A stretch of DNA of 64,000 bases from JACDAN01 sp963801855 (GCA_963801855.1 CAWDGK010000005.1:565744-629743), one strand, 5' to 3'. Shown: positions 53,626 to 62,709, counted from the stretch's first letter. Notes: generated by a model not told the origin, from the sequence alone. Translations and numbers: made by a program.

Positions 53626-54744
53626 ATGACCGAAATCGCTGCTGACAAACCGTCGCCGGTTCTGCCGTTCCACGACCCTTCGCGCGGGCGGCGACTCCTC
53701 AAGGTCGGCGCCTGGATCGCCGGGACTGTGCTGGCGGTCATCCTCCTCCACCTGCTCGGCATCGACGTCGTCGCGTGGCTGAAAGACCTCTGGAGCCAGA
53801 TCAAGGCGGTTCCGGTCGGCTACATCGTCGCCGGCCTGACCTTCCAGTCGGCCCAGACGTTCTTCGCCGGGCTCTCCTACTACGGGATCCTGCGCGCGGC
53901 CTATCCCGGGCAGGTCGAGCTGTGGCCGATCATCACCGCCTATGCGGTCGGGGTAGCGATGAACAACTTCCTGCCCGCGAACATCGGCACGTTCGTGACG
54001 CTGATCATGTTCGTGGCCATCATTCCCGCGGCGACGTTCGCCGGCTCGATTGCCGCGTACATCGTGCAGAAGATCTTTTTCACGATCGCCGGCGCCTTCG
54101 TCTACCTCTACCTCTTCCTCTCGGTGCCGGGCGCGTTCGACGAGAACCTCGGCAACCTCACCGAGAACCCGGTCACCTCGCTGATGATTGTCGTGGGAGG
54201 CGCGTTGCTGATCGTGATTCTCGGCCGCATCTTCTGGCGGCAGGTCAAGAAGCTCTGGCTGAAGGCCAAGGAGGGCGGCGTGATCCTCTCCAGGCCGAAG
54301 GAGTACTTCACCCGTGCGTTTCTTCCCGCGTTTCTCTCCTGGCTGTGCAAGCTGACCGTGATCGGCATCTTCCTGGCCGCGTTCGCGATCCCGGTCACGT
54401 TCGAGTCGATCATGTGGGTGACCGGCTCGGGCTCGCTCGCCAACGTCGTCTCGGTCACGCCAGGGGCCGTCGGGATCACCCAGGCGACGAACGCCCTCGC
54501 CCTCGACGCGTGTTGCGGCGTCGCGAAAGACGTCGCGGTCGACTACTCAACCGCGCAGCAGTTGATCACGACTGCGTGGAACGTGCTCCTTGCCCTCGTC
54601 CTCGTCATCCTCGTCTTCGGCTGGACCGGGGGGAAGCTGCTCGTCGGCCAGTCCTACGGTGACGCCAAGGTCAAGGTCGCCGAGCAGAAGGAGCAGCGGG
54701 CCGCGAAGAAAGCGGAGAAGCGGGCCGCAAAGGACGCGGATTGA
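53626..54744 (+). CDS. LPG synthase TM-like (flippase-like) membrane protein
   Basis: A 372-aa protein with about eight helices. It resembles the transmembrane part of lysylphosphatidylglycerol synthases (UPF0104/AglD-like): VAGLTFQSAQTFFAGLSYYG, AVGVAMNNFLPANIGTFVTL, VVSVTPGAVGITQA and TTAWNVLLALVLVILVFGWT. No aminoacyl-transferase domain is attached. The C-terminus is a Lys/Ala-rich tail. Its stop overlaps TTG 54741 of the next gene. Confidence 0.85.
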   Translation: MTEIAADKPSPVLPFHDPSRGRRLLKVGAWIAGTVLAVILLHLLGIDVVAWLKDLWSQIKAVPVGYIVAGLTFQSAQTFFAGLSYYGILRAAYPGQVELWPIITAYAVGVAMNNFLPANIGTFVTLIMFVAIIPAATFAGSIAAYIVQKIFFTIAGAFVYLYLFLSVPGAFDENLGNLTENPVTSLMIVVGGALLIVILGRIFWRQVKKLWLKAKEGGVILSRPKEYFTRAFLPAFLSWLCKLTVIGIFLAAFAIPVTFESIMWVTGSGSLANVVSVTPGAVGITQATNALALDACCGVAKDVAVDYSTAQQLITTAWNVLLALVLVILVFGWTGGKLLVGQSYGDAKVKVAEQKEQRAAKKAEKRAAKDAD

Positions 54745-56765
54745 CGGCGCTTCCGGCCCCCGTCGGGTTCGGGGAGGCGGTGACGTGGCACCCCGAGCGG
54801 CCGAAGTTCAAGCCGCTCCGCCTGTTGCTGTCGTGGTTGGTGACGGCCGCGTCGCTGTGGGTGGCCGCTGGGATTCTTCCCGGCGTCGACATCGAGGGGG
54901 CGGGTGGCGCCTTCGCAGTGGCGGCCGTCGTCGCGGTGCTGAACGCACTCCTTCCACCGCTCCTCGCAGCGCTGCGCCTGCCGTTCATGCTCGCGCTCGG
55001 CTTCCTGCTCGTTCTGGCGCTGAACGCCGTCGTCTTGAAGCTCGCCTCCGACCTGCTGGAGAACACCTTCGTGGTGGACAACTTCTGGTGGGCGCTGCTC
55101 GCGGCGCTCATGGTGGCTGCGGTCAGCGTCTTCCTGGAGGTGATCTTCGGGACGAACGACGACGACACGTACACGCTCCGCGTGGTTCAGCGGATCGCCA
55201 GGCGGCAGGGGGGTGGCGCGCAGACAGACGTGCCCGGAATCATCTATCTCGAGATCGACGGCCTCGCGCTCCCCGTCCTCCGGAGAGCGATGCGGGACGG
55301 AAATGCGCCGCTGATGGCCCGCTGGGTCGCCGAGGGGACGCACAGGCTGACCGAGTGGGAGACGGACCTGTCCTCGCAGACCGGGGCGAGCCAGGCGGGG
55401 ATCCTGCTCGGCTCGAACGAGGACATTCCCGCGTTCCGCTGGGTGGACAAGGAGAGTGGACTGCTCACAGCGTGCTCGGCTCCGGACGATTGCGCCCGGA
55501 TCGAGCGCGACCGTTCCACGGGCATCGGCCTCCTCGTCGACGGCGGGTCGAGCCGCGGCAACCTGCTCTCGGGTGAGGCCGATGAGGTGATCCTGACCGT
55601 GAGCCGCATGGAGGCGGAGAAGCGCGCGAACCCGGGCTACCGGGCGTTCTTCGCGAACGGATTCAACGTCACGCGAGCGCTCGTCCTCTTCTTCTGGGAG
55701 GTCTTGCTGGAGTGGACCGCCGCTCTACGGGCGATCCGCCGTGATGTGCGCCCCCGAGGCCACCGGGGCGGGATCTACCCCTTCCTGCGGGGAGCGATGT
55801 GCGTGATCGTCCGCGACCTGATCGTCTACGGGGTGCTGACGGACATGATGCGCGGTCGCCCGGCCGTCTACGCGACCTTCTCGAGCTACGACGAGGTCGC
55901 GCACCACTCGGGGCTCGAGCGCGCCGACACCCTGGAGGCGCTGCGCAAGCTCGACCAGCAGTTCGGCCGCATCGATCGCGCGCGCCGGTACGCGCCCCGC
56001 CCGTACGAGATCGTCGTGCTCTCCGACCACGGGCAGACACAGGGCGCGACGTTCAAGCAGCGGAACGGCTACGGGTTGGACGAGCTCGTCGAGCGATCGC
56101 TCGAGCAAGGGAGCGTCAAAGAGGTCGCCGGCGGTGATGAGCAGCACGCGATGGTGGGGCTCGCAGTCGGCGAGGCGACGGGGAAGACGGAGAGCGAGAA
56201 GCGCTCGAAGAAGGACGTCTCGGATCGCCAGGTCGTCGTCCTCGGCTCTGGAAACCTCGGCCTCGTCTCGCTGATGGAGGAGCCGCGGCGGCTCACGCTC
56301 GAGGAGATCGAGGAGCGCCACCCGCGGCTGATCCCCTCACTTCGCGAGCACCCTCACGTCGGTTGGCTCCTCGTGCGGTCCGGCCGGCGTGGTGCAGTCG
56401 CTCTCGGATCGGCCGGGGCGCACTACCTGGCGGAGGGAATTGTCGAGGGAGAGGATCCGCTGGCGCCGTTCTCGCCGACCGCCTCCCGCCATCTCCTACG
56501 AACCGATGGCTTCGAGCACGTAGCGGACATCATGGTCGGCAGCTTCTACGACCCTGACCTCGAAGAGGGGTGCGCGTTCGAGGAGCTGATCTCGTTCCAC
56601 GGGGGGCTGGGCGGACCTCAAACGCAGCCGTTCATCCTGTATCCCGCCGGGCTTCAGGCCCCCGAGGAGGCGATCGTCGGCGCCGAGCAGGTGCACGGCG
56701 TGCTCTCCGCCTGGCGCCGCCAGCTTCAGGGCGGCGAGCGTCCGGTGGCGCTCGCCTCACGATGA
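54741..56765 (+). CDS. Phage holin-like domain fused to an alkaline-phosphatase-superfamily enzyme
   Basis: A 674-aa protein. Residues about 20-150 hold four helices of the 4-TM holin-like type (LLLSWLVTAASLWVAAGILP, FAVAAVVAVLNALLPPLLAA). The rest is an alkaline-phosphatase/type I phosphodiesterase-like domain: PGIIYLEIDGLALPVLRRAM with the first metal Asp, SSQTGASQAGILLGSNED as the nucleophile region, ATFSSYDEVAHHSGLERADT and IVVLSDHGQTQGA with the metal Asp/His. It would hydrolyse phosphate or related esters at the membrane. TTG 54741 overlaps the previous stop (TTGA). Confidence 0.88.
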   Translation: MTALPAPVGFGEAVTWHPERPKFKPLRLLLSWLVTAASLWVAAGILPGVDIEGAGGAFAVAAVVAVLNALLPPLLAALRLPFMLALGFLLVLALNAVVLKLASDLLENTFVVDNFWWALLAALMVAAVSVFLEVIFGTNDDDTYTLRVVQRIARRQGGGAQTDVPGIIYLEIDGLALPVLRRAMRDGNAPLMARWVAEGTHRLTEWETDLSSQTGASQAGILLGSNEDIPAFRWVDKESGLLTACSAPDDCARIERDRSTGIGLLVDGGSSRGNLLSGEADEVILTVSRMEAEKRANPGYRAFFANGFNVTRALVLFFWEVLLEWTAALRAIRRDVRPRGHRGGIYPFLRGAMCVIVRDLIVYGVLTDMMRGRPAVYATFSSYDEVAHHSGLERADTLEALRKLDQQFGRIDRARRYAPRPYEIVVLSDHGQTQGATFKQRNGYGLDELVERSLEQGSVKEVAGGDEQHAMVGLAVGEATGKTESEKRSKKDVSDRQVVVLGSGNLGLVSLMEEPRRLTLEEIEERHPRLIPSLREHPHVGWLLVRSGRRGAVALGSAGAHYLAEGIVEGEDPLAPFSPTASRHLLRTDGFEHVADIMVGSFYDPDLEEGCAFEELISFHGGLGGPQTQPFILYPAGLQAPEEAIVGAEQVHGVLSAWRRQLQGGERPVALASR

Positions 56766-56806
56766 ACCGCGTACGGCCCCCGGTGAGTTTTGCGGTCTAG
56801 GAGCTC

Positions 56807-57355
56807 CTAAGAGCCGCCGGAAGCGAGGCTCGCGCACGAGTCGCTCTCTTCGAACGCCCGCTGCAGCTCGGCCGCACCGTCAAGTTGCTCGAGCTCGGCG
56901 AACGTCGAGGAGAGCTGTGTGCCCATCGTGGACAGGGCCGCACTGACCGCGGTGGCGGCCTCGACGACTCCTCGTACGCCGGAGGCGTCTTCGACCTCGC
57001 TCTGGATTTGCGCCACGTTCTCATCGATGTCGTCGGCGAGCTGATCGAGCGATTCCTTCGCCTCCTCACCGGCTTCGGTCTCGGGCTGCCCGAGGCCCCT
57101 CACGTCGTCGACGAAGTCGTTCGTGGCTCCCTCGAAGTCGTCGACGGCGCTCTTCAACTCGTCTTCGTTCAGGCCACCGCTGGTCAGCGACTGGGTCGTG
57201 GTTGTGATCGACTCACTCCACGTCGTGATCGCCGAGCAGAGGTCGTCGGCCCAGTCGTTGGCCGACGATCCTCCTCCGTCGTCACCGCCGCAGCCCGCCC
57301 CCAGAGAGACGGCAAGAAACCCGAGGACAAGCCAGCGGCGAGGGCACGTGGTCAG
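56807..57355 (-). CDS. Lipoprotein of unknown function, probable CTG start
   Basis: A 182-aa protein. The N-terminus RRWLVLGFLAVSLGAGCGGD has a lipobox (LGAGC). The mature part is acidic and helical (KSAVDDFEGATNDFVDDVRG, SLDQLADDIDENVAQIQSEV), with Cys in DDLCSA and SDSCASL. The frame has no ATG/GTG/TTG before the signal peptide except CTG 57355, which overlaps the upstream stop as CTGA; the TTG at 57157 would remove the lipobox. Function unknown; it is coupled to the SHOCT gene. Confidence 0.72.
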   Translation of the reverse strand: MTTCPRRWLVLGFLAVSLGAGCGGDDGGGSSANDWADDLCSAITTWSESITTTTQSLTSGGLNEDELKSAVDDFEGATNDFVDDVRGLGQPETEAGEEAKESLDQLADDIDENVAQIQSEVEDASGVRGVVEAATAVSAALSTMGTQLSSTFAELEQLDGAAELQRAFEESDSCASLASGGS

Positions 57356-57741
57356 GCGAGTGCCTTGGCCTTGATCGAGTCGAACTCCGCCTGGGTGATC
57401 GCGCCGCTGTCGAGCAGCCCCTTGGCCTTCTCGATCTCGCTTGCCGACCCGCCGGCGACCGACCGGACGTAATCGTCCATCTGGCCCTTTTGAGCGGCTG
57501 CCTGATCCATGCTCCGTTGCGCCATCTCGTTGCTATTGGCGATCAGGTACACGAAGGTGCCGAGGAACGGTAGGAAGAGCACGAAGATCAGCCACAGCGT
57601 CTTGCCCCCGCCGCCTATGTCGCGCCGGCGGAAAATGTCTCCGACGATGTGGAACAGCAGCATGAACCAGCTGACCCACAGGAAGAAGATGACCATCGAC
57701 CACAGCACGTCGAGGAACGGGTAATCGGCAGCAAACACCAT
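57352..57741 (-). CDS. PLDc_N/SHOCT domain membrane protein
   Basis: A 129-aa protein. Two helices (LWSMVIFFLWVSWFMLLFHI, LWLIFVLFLPFLGTFVYLIA) resemble the phospholipase-D-nuclease N-terminal type. The C-terminal 30 residues (IEKAKGLLDSGAITQAEFDS IKAKAL) are a SHOCT motif, usual in oligomeric membrane proteins. Function unknown. It diverges from the FGE gene; boxes D1 and D2 lie between them. Confidence 0.85.
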   Translation of the reverse strand: MVFAADYPFLDVLWSMVIFFLWVSWFMLLFHIVGDIFRRRDIGGGGKTLWLIFVLFLPFLGTFVYLIANSNEMAQRSMDQAAAQKGQMDDYVRSVAGGSASEIEKAKGLLDSGAITQAEFDSIKAKALA

Positions 57742-57814
57742 CGTTTAGGCCTCCTAGATCTGAAGCAGGGGTCGGTCGGTTATCGTGCCAGACTCGCGCC
57801 GCCGCGCCGCCGGG

Positions 57815-57837
57815 TCATCATGCCGAACGGGTGATTC
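57815..57837 (-). promoter_or_regulatory. Regulatory box D1 (SHOCT gene)
   Basis: TCATCATGCCGAACGGGTGA at 57815-57834, 74 bp upstream of the SHOCT gene. The core GCCG-AA-CGGG matches boxes A and B1; the gapless alignment covers 57818-57837. Confidence 0.5.
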
Positions 57838-57845
57838 TGAGTGCC

Positions 57846-57865
57846 TTCACCCACCCCGGACGATG
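57846..57865 (+). promoter_or_regulatory. Regulatory box D2 (FGE-SulP)
   Basis: TTCACCCACCCCGGACGATG matches box A at 15 of 20 positions, including both ends. It lies about 80-100 bp upstream of the FGE gene. Confidence 0.5.
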
Positions 57866-57943
57866 CTTTGCGGCGCGAACGGGTTGACCATCGGCTCAAC
57901 CCGCGACCAGCAAGGAGACCCAACAGATGGCCAAGCCGGGCGC

Positions 57944-58866
57944 GTGAGTGATTCCGGAGAGGCGAAGGCGAAACGCGTGACCGAAACGCCATCACCCGGC
58001 ATGGCTCGGATCCCCGCGGGGACGTTCCTGATGGGGTCGGAGGAGTTCTATCCGGAGGAGAGGCCCGGTTCGGGAAGTCGAGGTCGACGGCTTCTGGATC
58101 GACGAGCACGCCGTCACGGCGGGCGAGTTCAGGCGCTTCGTCCGCGAGACCGGCTATGTGAGCCTCGCCGAGCGGCCGCTGGATCCCACCGACTATCCGG
58201 ACGCCGATCCCGACCTGCTCGTCCCCGGATCGCTCGTCTTCCAGAAGACCGCCGGTCCGGTGCCCTTGAACGATGTGCGCAGCTGGTGGGCGTACACACC
58301 GGGCGCGTTCTGGAAGAAGCCGGGCGGGCCCGGGACGACGATCAACGGGCGAGATCACCACCCGGTCGTCCAGGTTGCCTACGAGGACGCCGAGGCCTAT
58401 GCGACCTGGGCGGGCAAGAAGCTTCCGACCGAGGCCGAGTGGGAGTACGCGGCACGCGGGGGACTGGATCGTGCGCGCTTCGCCTGGGGCGACGACGAGT
58501 ACCCCGACGGGAAGCCGATGGCGAACACCTGGCAGGGCGACTTCCCGTGGATGAACTCGAAGGCGGATGGCTTCGAGGGCACTGCCCCTGTCGGGAGCTT
58601 CCCGCCGAACGGCTACGGGCTCCACGAGATGTGCGGGAACACCTGGGAGTGGACGAGCGACTGGTTCACGGCTGACCTCGGGCGCTTCGCCTTGCTGCCC
58701 GCCACCGGCGCGGGACGGTGAGCGCTTTCCGAGGAAGGTGATCAAGGGCGGTTCGCACCTTTGCGCTCCGACCTACTGCCTCCGTTACCGGCCTGCGGCG
58801 CGACAGGGCGAGACGATCGACACGTCCACGAGCCACCTCGGCTTTCGCTGCGTCGTTCGGCAGTGA
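57944..58866 (+). pseudogene. Formylglycine-generating enzyme (sulfatase activator), two frameshifts
   Basis: Oxidises the CxPxR cysteine of sulfatases to formylglycine. MARIPAGTFLMGSEEFYPEE is the start of the FGE-sulfatase domain. After a frame change near 58,075 come GFWIDEHAVTAGEFRRFVRE, PVVQVAYEDAEAYATWAGKK, LPTEAEWEYAARGGLDRARF and LHEMCGNTWEWTSDWF. A second shift near 58,690 leads to KVIKGGSHLCAPTYCLRYRP with the catalytic Cys pair (CxxxxC) and SHLGFRCVVRQ. So all key residues remain. GTG 57944 is likely; a 6-codon ATG frame with a strong AAGGAG site precedes it at 57,927. Its stop overlaps the SulP start. Confidence 0.88.
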
Positions 58867-60505
58867 GCGAGGAGGAGAGCCCAGGGAGGCGTACGCCGGC
58901 GCCTCGGCGTTTCAGCCGAAGCAGAAGGCGCCGCTGCTCGAGCGCGCGGTTCCGGTCTCGCAGGAGCTGCCGGCCTACGGCGGCGGTCACGCCCGGCGGG
59001 ACGTCCTTGCCGGGGTCACGGTTGCCGCCCTGGCGCTTCCCTCGGCGATGGCCTACGGGGAGCTGGCCGGGGTGTCGCCGGTCAACGGCCTCTATGCCCT
59101 GCTGCTCCCGACGCTGGTCTACGTCCTGCTCGGCTCCTCGCGGCAGCTCGTCATCGGCCCGGAAGGATCGATCTCGGCGCTCGTCGCCGCCGCAATCCTG
59201 CCGCTCGCCGCTGCAGGGGGCGCGGAGACGTTCGAGCTCGCTGCCGCGCTCGCCGTGCTCGTGGGTGGTTGTTTTCTGGCCGCCCGCGTCCTGCGCCTGG
59301 GATGGCTCGCGGACTACTTCTCCAGGCCGGTGCTCATCGGCTACTTGCACGGCGTCGCCATCGTGCTCGTCGTGTCGCAGCTGGGGAAGGTGCTCGGTCT
59401 CGACATCGACGCGCGCAACCCGCTTCCACAGATCGGGGAGGTCGTGCGGGAGCTCGGAGAGACGAGCGGGATCACCCTGGCCGTCGGCGCGGCTGCGCTC
59501 GGAATCCTGATTCCTCTGCGCTACGTGGCCGGCCGCTTTCCCGCCGCGCTCGTCGTCGTCGTTGGCGCGATCGCGGTGTCCTGGTGGCTCGATCTCGAGG
59601 AGCAGGGAGTGGCGGTGACCGGGAACGTCCCGAGCGGGATTCCGGATCTCGCCCTTCCGGTCCCGGGCGGCGGAGACCTTTTCCTGCTGCTGCCTGCCGC
59701 GGTCGGGATCTTTCTCGTCAGCTTCGCGGACGAGATCCTCACGGCGCGGTCGTTCGCCGGTAAGCACGGCCAGCACGTTCGCGGGGAGCAAGAAATCCTG
59801 GCGATGGGCGCGGCAAACGTGGCTGCCGGCCTGACGCAGGGGTTTCCGATCGGAGCCAGTGGTTCGCGTACCGCCGTCAGCGACTCCATGGGAGTGCGGA
59901 CGCAGCTCGCCGGCGTCGTAGCGGCCGGCACGATCCTCCTGATCCTGCTCTTCCTGACCGACCCGATCTCGTACCTGCCGAAGGCCGTGCTGGGCGCAGT
60001 GATCATCGCCGCGGCGATCGGCCTGGTCGACCCGAACGCATGGCGTGGCGCTCTGGAATACCGACCGGGTGGAGGTCACGATTGCCGCCGTGACCACCGC
60101 CGGAGTCGTCGCAGTCGGCGTGCTCGAGGCGCTCGTGTTCGCCGTCGGGCTCTCGATCGTCGACGTCGTCCGTCGGAGCGCGCGCCCTCACGACGCGGTT
60201 CTCGGGTGGGTCGAGGAGCTCGGCCGCTACGGCGACGTCTCCGTGCACCGCACCGCGCGCGTCTACGCCCGGGGTCGTCGTCTCCCGCCTCGACGATCGG
60301 CTCTTCTTCGCCAACGCCGGCTACGTCAAGGGCCGGGTGCTCGAGGCCGTGCGCGGTGCGCCCACGCCGACCCGGTCGCTCGTGTTCGATGCCGAGGCGG
60401 TGACGCACGTCGACGCCACGGGACTTGCTGCGCTGGAGGACCTGCTCGACCAGCTGCGGAAGCAGGGCATCGAGCTTTCGGTCGCCCGCGAAGGGACTCG
60501 TACTC
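58863..60505 (+). pseudogene. SulP family anion (sulfate) transporter, frameshifted and 3'-truncated
   Basis: GTG 58863 overlaps the FGE stop as GTGA, then a frame change occurs before 58,920. The membrane part is clear: VTVAALALPSAMAYGELAGV, GSSRQLVIGPEGSISALVAA, YFSRPVLIGYLHGVAIVLVV, GASGSRTAVSDSMGVRTQLA. Further shifts lie near 60,055 and 60,270. The STAS domain begins at VVVSRLDDRLFFANAGYVKG and has VTHVDATGLAALEDLLDQLR, but ends after ELSVAR-AKG near 60,497, where the opposite-strand XRE gene begins. About 30-40 residues of STAS are missing. SulP proteins import sulfate or bicarbonate; here sulfate fits the sulfatase context. Confidence 0.85.
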
Positions 60506-61125
60506 GAGCTCCCCGATCAGGTCCGACAGCTGCCGGTCGTGGGGATCGCGTCCGGCCTCCGCTCGCAGCAAGGCGACCACGTCGTTGGCGACCTTGTCCC
60601 ACTCGCGGAAGAACACGGTCGCTGTGGATGCCGAAACAAGCCGGGCGCTGTTGGGCGGCCTGACCGGGTCGGCGTAGACGGGCGAGAAGAGCCGCGCGCC
60701 CGAGGGCGTTGGCGCCGAGGATGTCGTGTCGTCCGTTGAGCACGAACGCCGGCGTGCCGATCATGGAGTCCAGCACTCGTTGCACCGTGGGCCGGACTTG
60801 CTGTCGGGTCGGCCTGGTGCGCGGCGGGCGGGCCGGGCTGGCGGTGTGGAGCAGGTCGACCAGATCCGCACGCTCGGCGTCGTCGAGCCTGCAGTGCGTG
60901 GGTGATGCCCTCGATGACGCTCTCCGACACGCCGGTGGCGTTGCCTCGCTCCAACCGTAGTACTCGCTGGAGATGCCCGCGAGCAGGGCCACCTCCTCCC
61001 GGCGCAGGCCTTGGAACCCGCCGCCGGTCCCCGCCGTACACGGCGCAGCCCGGCCCGCTCGGGACTGACCTCAGCAGCCGGCGCGTGCTCAGGAACTCCC
61101 GGATCTCCCGCACGGCTGTCGCCAC
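60506..61125 (-). pseudogene. XRE/MmyB-like regulator, frameshifted and 3'-truncated
   Basis: Typical actinobacterial helix-turn-helix plus MmyB-like ligand-binding protein in pieces: TAVREIREFLSTRR, EEVALLAGISSEYY, LRLERGNATGVSESVIEGIT, LDDAERADLVDLLHTASPAR, RVLDSMIGTPAFVLNGRHDI and VFFREWDKVANDVVALLRAE. The last recognisable part is HDRQLSDLIGEL at 60,506; the roughly 80 C-terminal residues of the family are absent, replaced by SulP sequence of the other strand. GTG 61125 is the probable start. Such genes often regulate a divergent SDR/oxidoreductase, here the SDR at 61,326. Confidence 0.78.
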
Positions 61126-61325
61126 GCACGTCGCGGCCGGTGCCGTGGGAGTCGTTTCCACCTGCCATGTCCTGCACTCTACGAGCACTTCCGCATCGCC
61201 GGGGGTCCCTCTCAGTACCCCTCTCAACAGGGTCTGCCGCCCCCGCGCACCGATCTGGTTCCGTAGGTGGTGCCGCCGCGGAGAACGCGGCGAGCGACAC
61301 CTCGACCAGGGAGAAGTCCACTCAG

Positions 61326-62177
61326 ATGACCGACAGGAACAAGAAGGTCTGGCTCGTCACCGGCGCGGCGCGGGGCATGGGCGTCGACATCGCCAAGGCC
61401 GCGCTCGCGGCGGGTCACGCCGTGGTCGCCACCGCCCGCAAGGCCGAGAACGTCACCGCCGCCCTGGGCGAGCACGACGACCTGCTCGCCGTCACGCTCG
61501 ACGTCACCGACCCCGCCGCCGCCGAGGCCGCCGTGCGCGCGACCGTCGACCGGTTCGGTCACATCGACGTGCTGGTCAACAACGCGGCCAACTTCTACGC
61601 CGGGTTCTTTGAGGAGATCAGCCCGAAGGACTTCAGGTCACAGGTCGAGACCAATCTGTTCGGCTCGGTCAACGTCACCCGCGCAGTGCTGCCGGTCATG
61701 CGCGCACAGCGCTCAGGCCTCGTCGTGCACCATTTCATCCAGCGCCGGCATCAACGGCTAGGCGTTCTCCTCAGCCTACGCCGCGTCCAAGTTCGCCGTG
61801 GAGGGCTGGATGGAGTCGCTGACCCCCGAGGTCGCCCCTTTCGGCATCCGCACCATGCTCGTCAATCCCGGCTTCTTCCGCACCGAACTGCTCACGCCAG
61901 AGTCGACCACGTACGCCGAGCACCTACGATCGAGGACTATGCCGAGCACACCGCGCAGACCGTTCCGTCTGGAACGCATGAATGGCCTACAGGGAGGTGA
62001 TCCCGCCAAGCTCGCCGACGCGCTGGTCCAGCTCGCGGACCAGGAGCGAACCCCCGCTGCGCTTCGTCGCCGGCGCCGACGCCATCGGAGTCGTCGAGCA
62101 GAAGGACCAAGACCCTGCTCGCCCAAGCCGACGCCCACCGCGAACTGTCCGCGAGCCTGGTCCACGACGACGCCTGA
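61326..62177 (+). pseudogene. Short-chain dehydrogenase/reductase, broken
   Basis: ATG 61326 opens a classical SDR: VWLVTGAARGMGVDIAKAAL (cofactor motif TGxxxGxG), DVLVNNAANFYAGFFEEISP, then a frame change near 61,735. The next frame reads SSAGING, an in-frame TAG at 61,758-61,760, and AFSSAYAASKFAVEGWMESL with the catalytic YxxxK. More shifts follow near 61,925, 61,965 and 62,050 before the end at 62,177 (LSASLVHDDA). The product would be an NADPH-dependent oxidoreductase of about 283 aa. Either dead or badly assembled. Confidence 0.82.
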
Positions 62178-62250
62178 ACCACACACCGCCCTCACCGATC
62201 AGTGGCCAGCATCTCACCAGGTCCGCAGCCGCAGCAGAAACCCGAGGATC

Positions 62251-62709
62251 ATGACGGACTCAACACCCGAGGCGACGGCGGATCCGTCTTCCAAGAACAA
62301 GGCGCTGTCCGGTACGTACGTCCCGGCGAGCGAGTGGGTACGGGCTCAGGTCGAAACCTACGAACTGACCGGGGGCCAGGAGCGCAGCACCCTCCTCGAC
62401 ACCGGGATCCCGGTGGTCATCGTCACCATGCGCGGCGCCAAGACCGGCGACGTCCGCAAGATCGCCCTGATGCGGGTCGAGCACCGCGGCAACTACGCGC
62501 TGGTCGCCTCCGCCGGCGGCGCCCCGAAGCACCCCGTCTGGTACTGGAACCTCACAGCCCACCCCGATGAGGTCCTGATCCAGGATGAGACCAAGCCGTT
62601 TCGAGTCTCCGTTCGCGAGGTCGAAGGCGACGAACGTGCCGCATGGTGGGACCACGCCGTCGCGGTGTACCCGCCCTACGCCGAGTACCAGGAGAAGACC
62701 GACGCGTGA
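62251..62709 (+). CDS. Nitroreductase/deazaflavin (F420)-dependent oxidoreductase, Ddn-like
   Basis: Intact 152-aa protein of the Ddn split-barrel family. EWVRAQVETYELTGGQERST precedes VVIVTMRGAKTGDVRKIALM, the F420-binding region, and YALVASAGGAPKHPVWYWNL and VREVEGDERAAWWDHAVAVY are the C-terminal signatures. These enzymes use F420H2 to reduce quinones and other electrophiles and are typical of Actinobacteria. ATG 62251 has CCGAGGA upstream. It is the only undamaged gene right of 60.5 kb. Confidence 0.93.
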   Translation: MTDSTPEATADPSSKNKALSGTYVPASEWVRAQVETYELTGGQERSTLLDTGIPVVIVTMRGAKTGDVRKIALMRVEHRGNYALVASAGGAPKHPVWYWNLTAHPDEVLIQDETKPFRVSVREVEGDERAAWWDHAVAVYPPYAEYQEKTDA

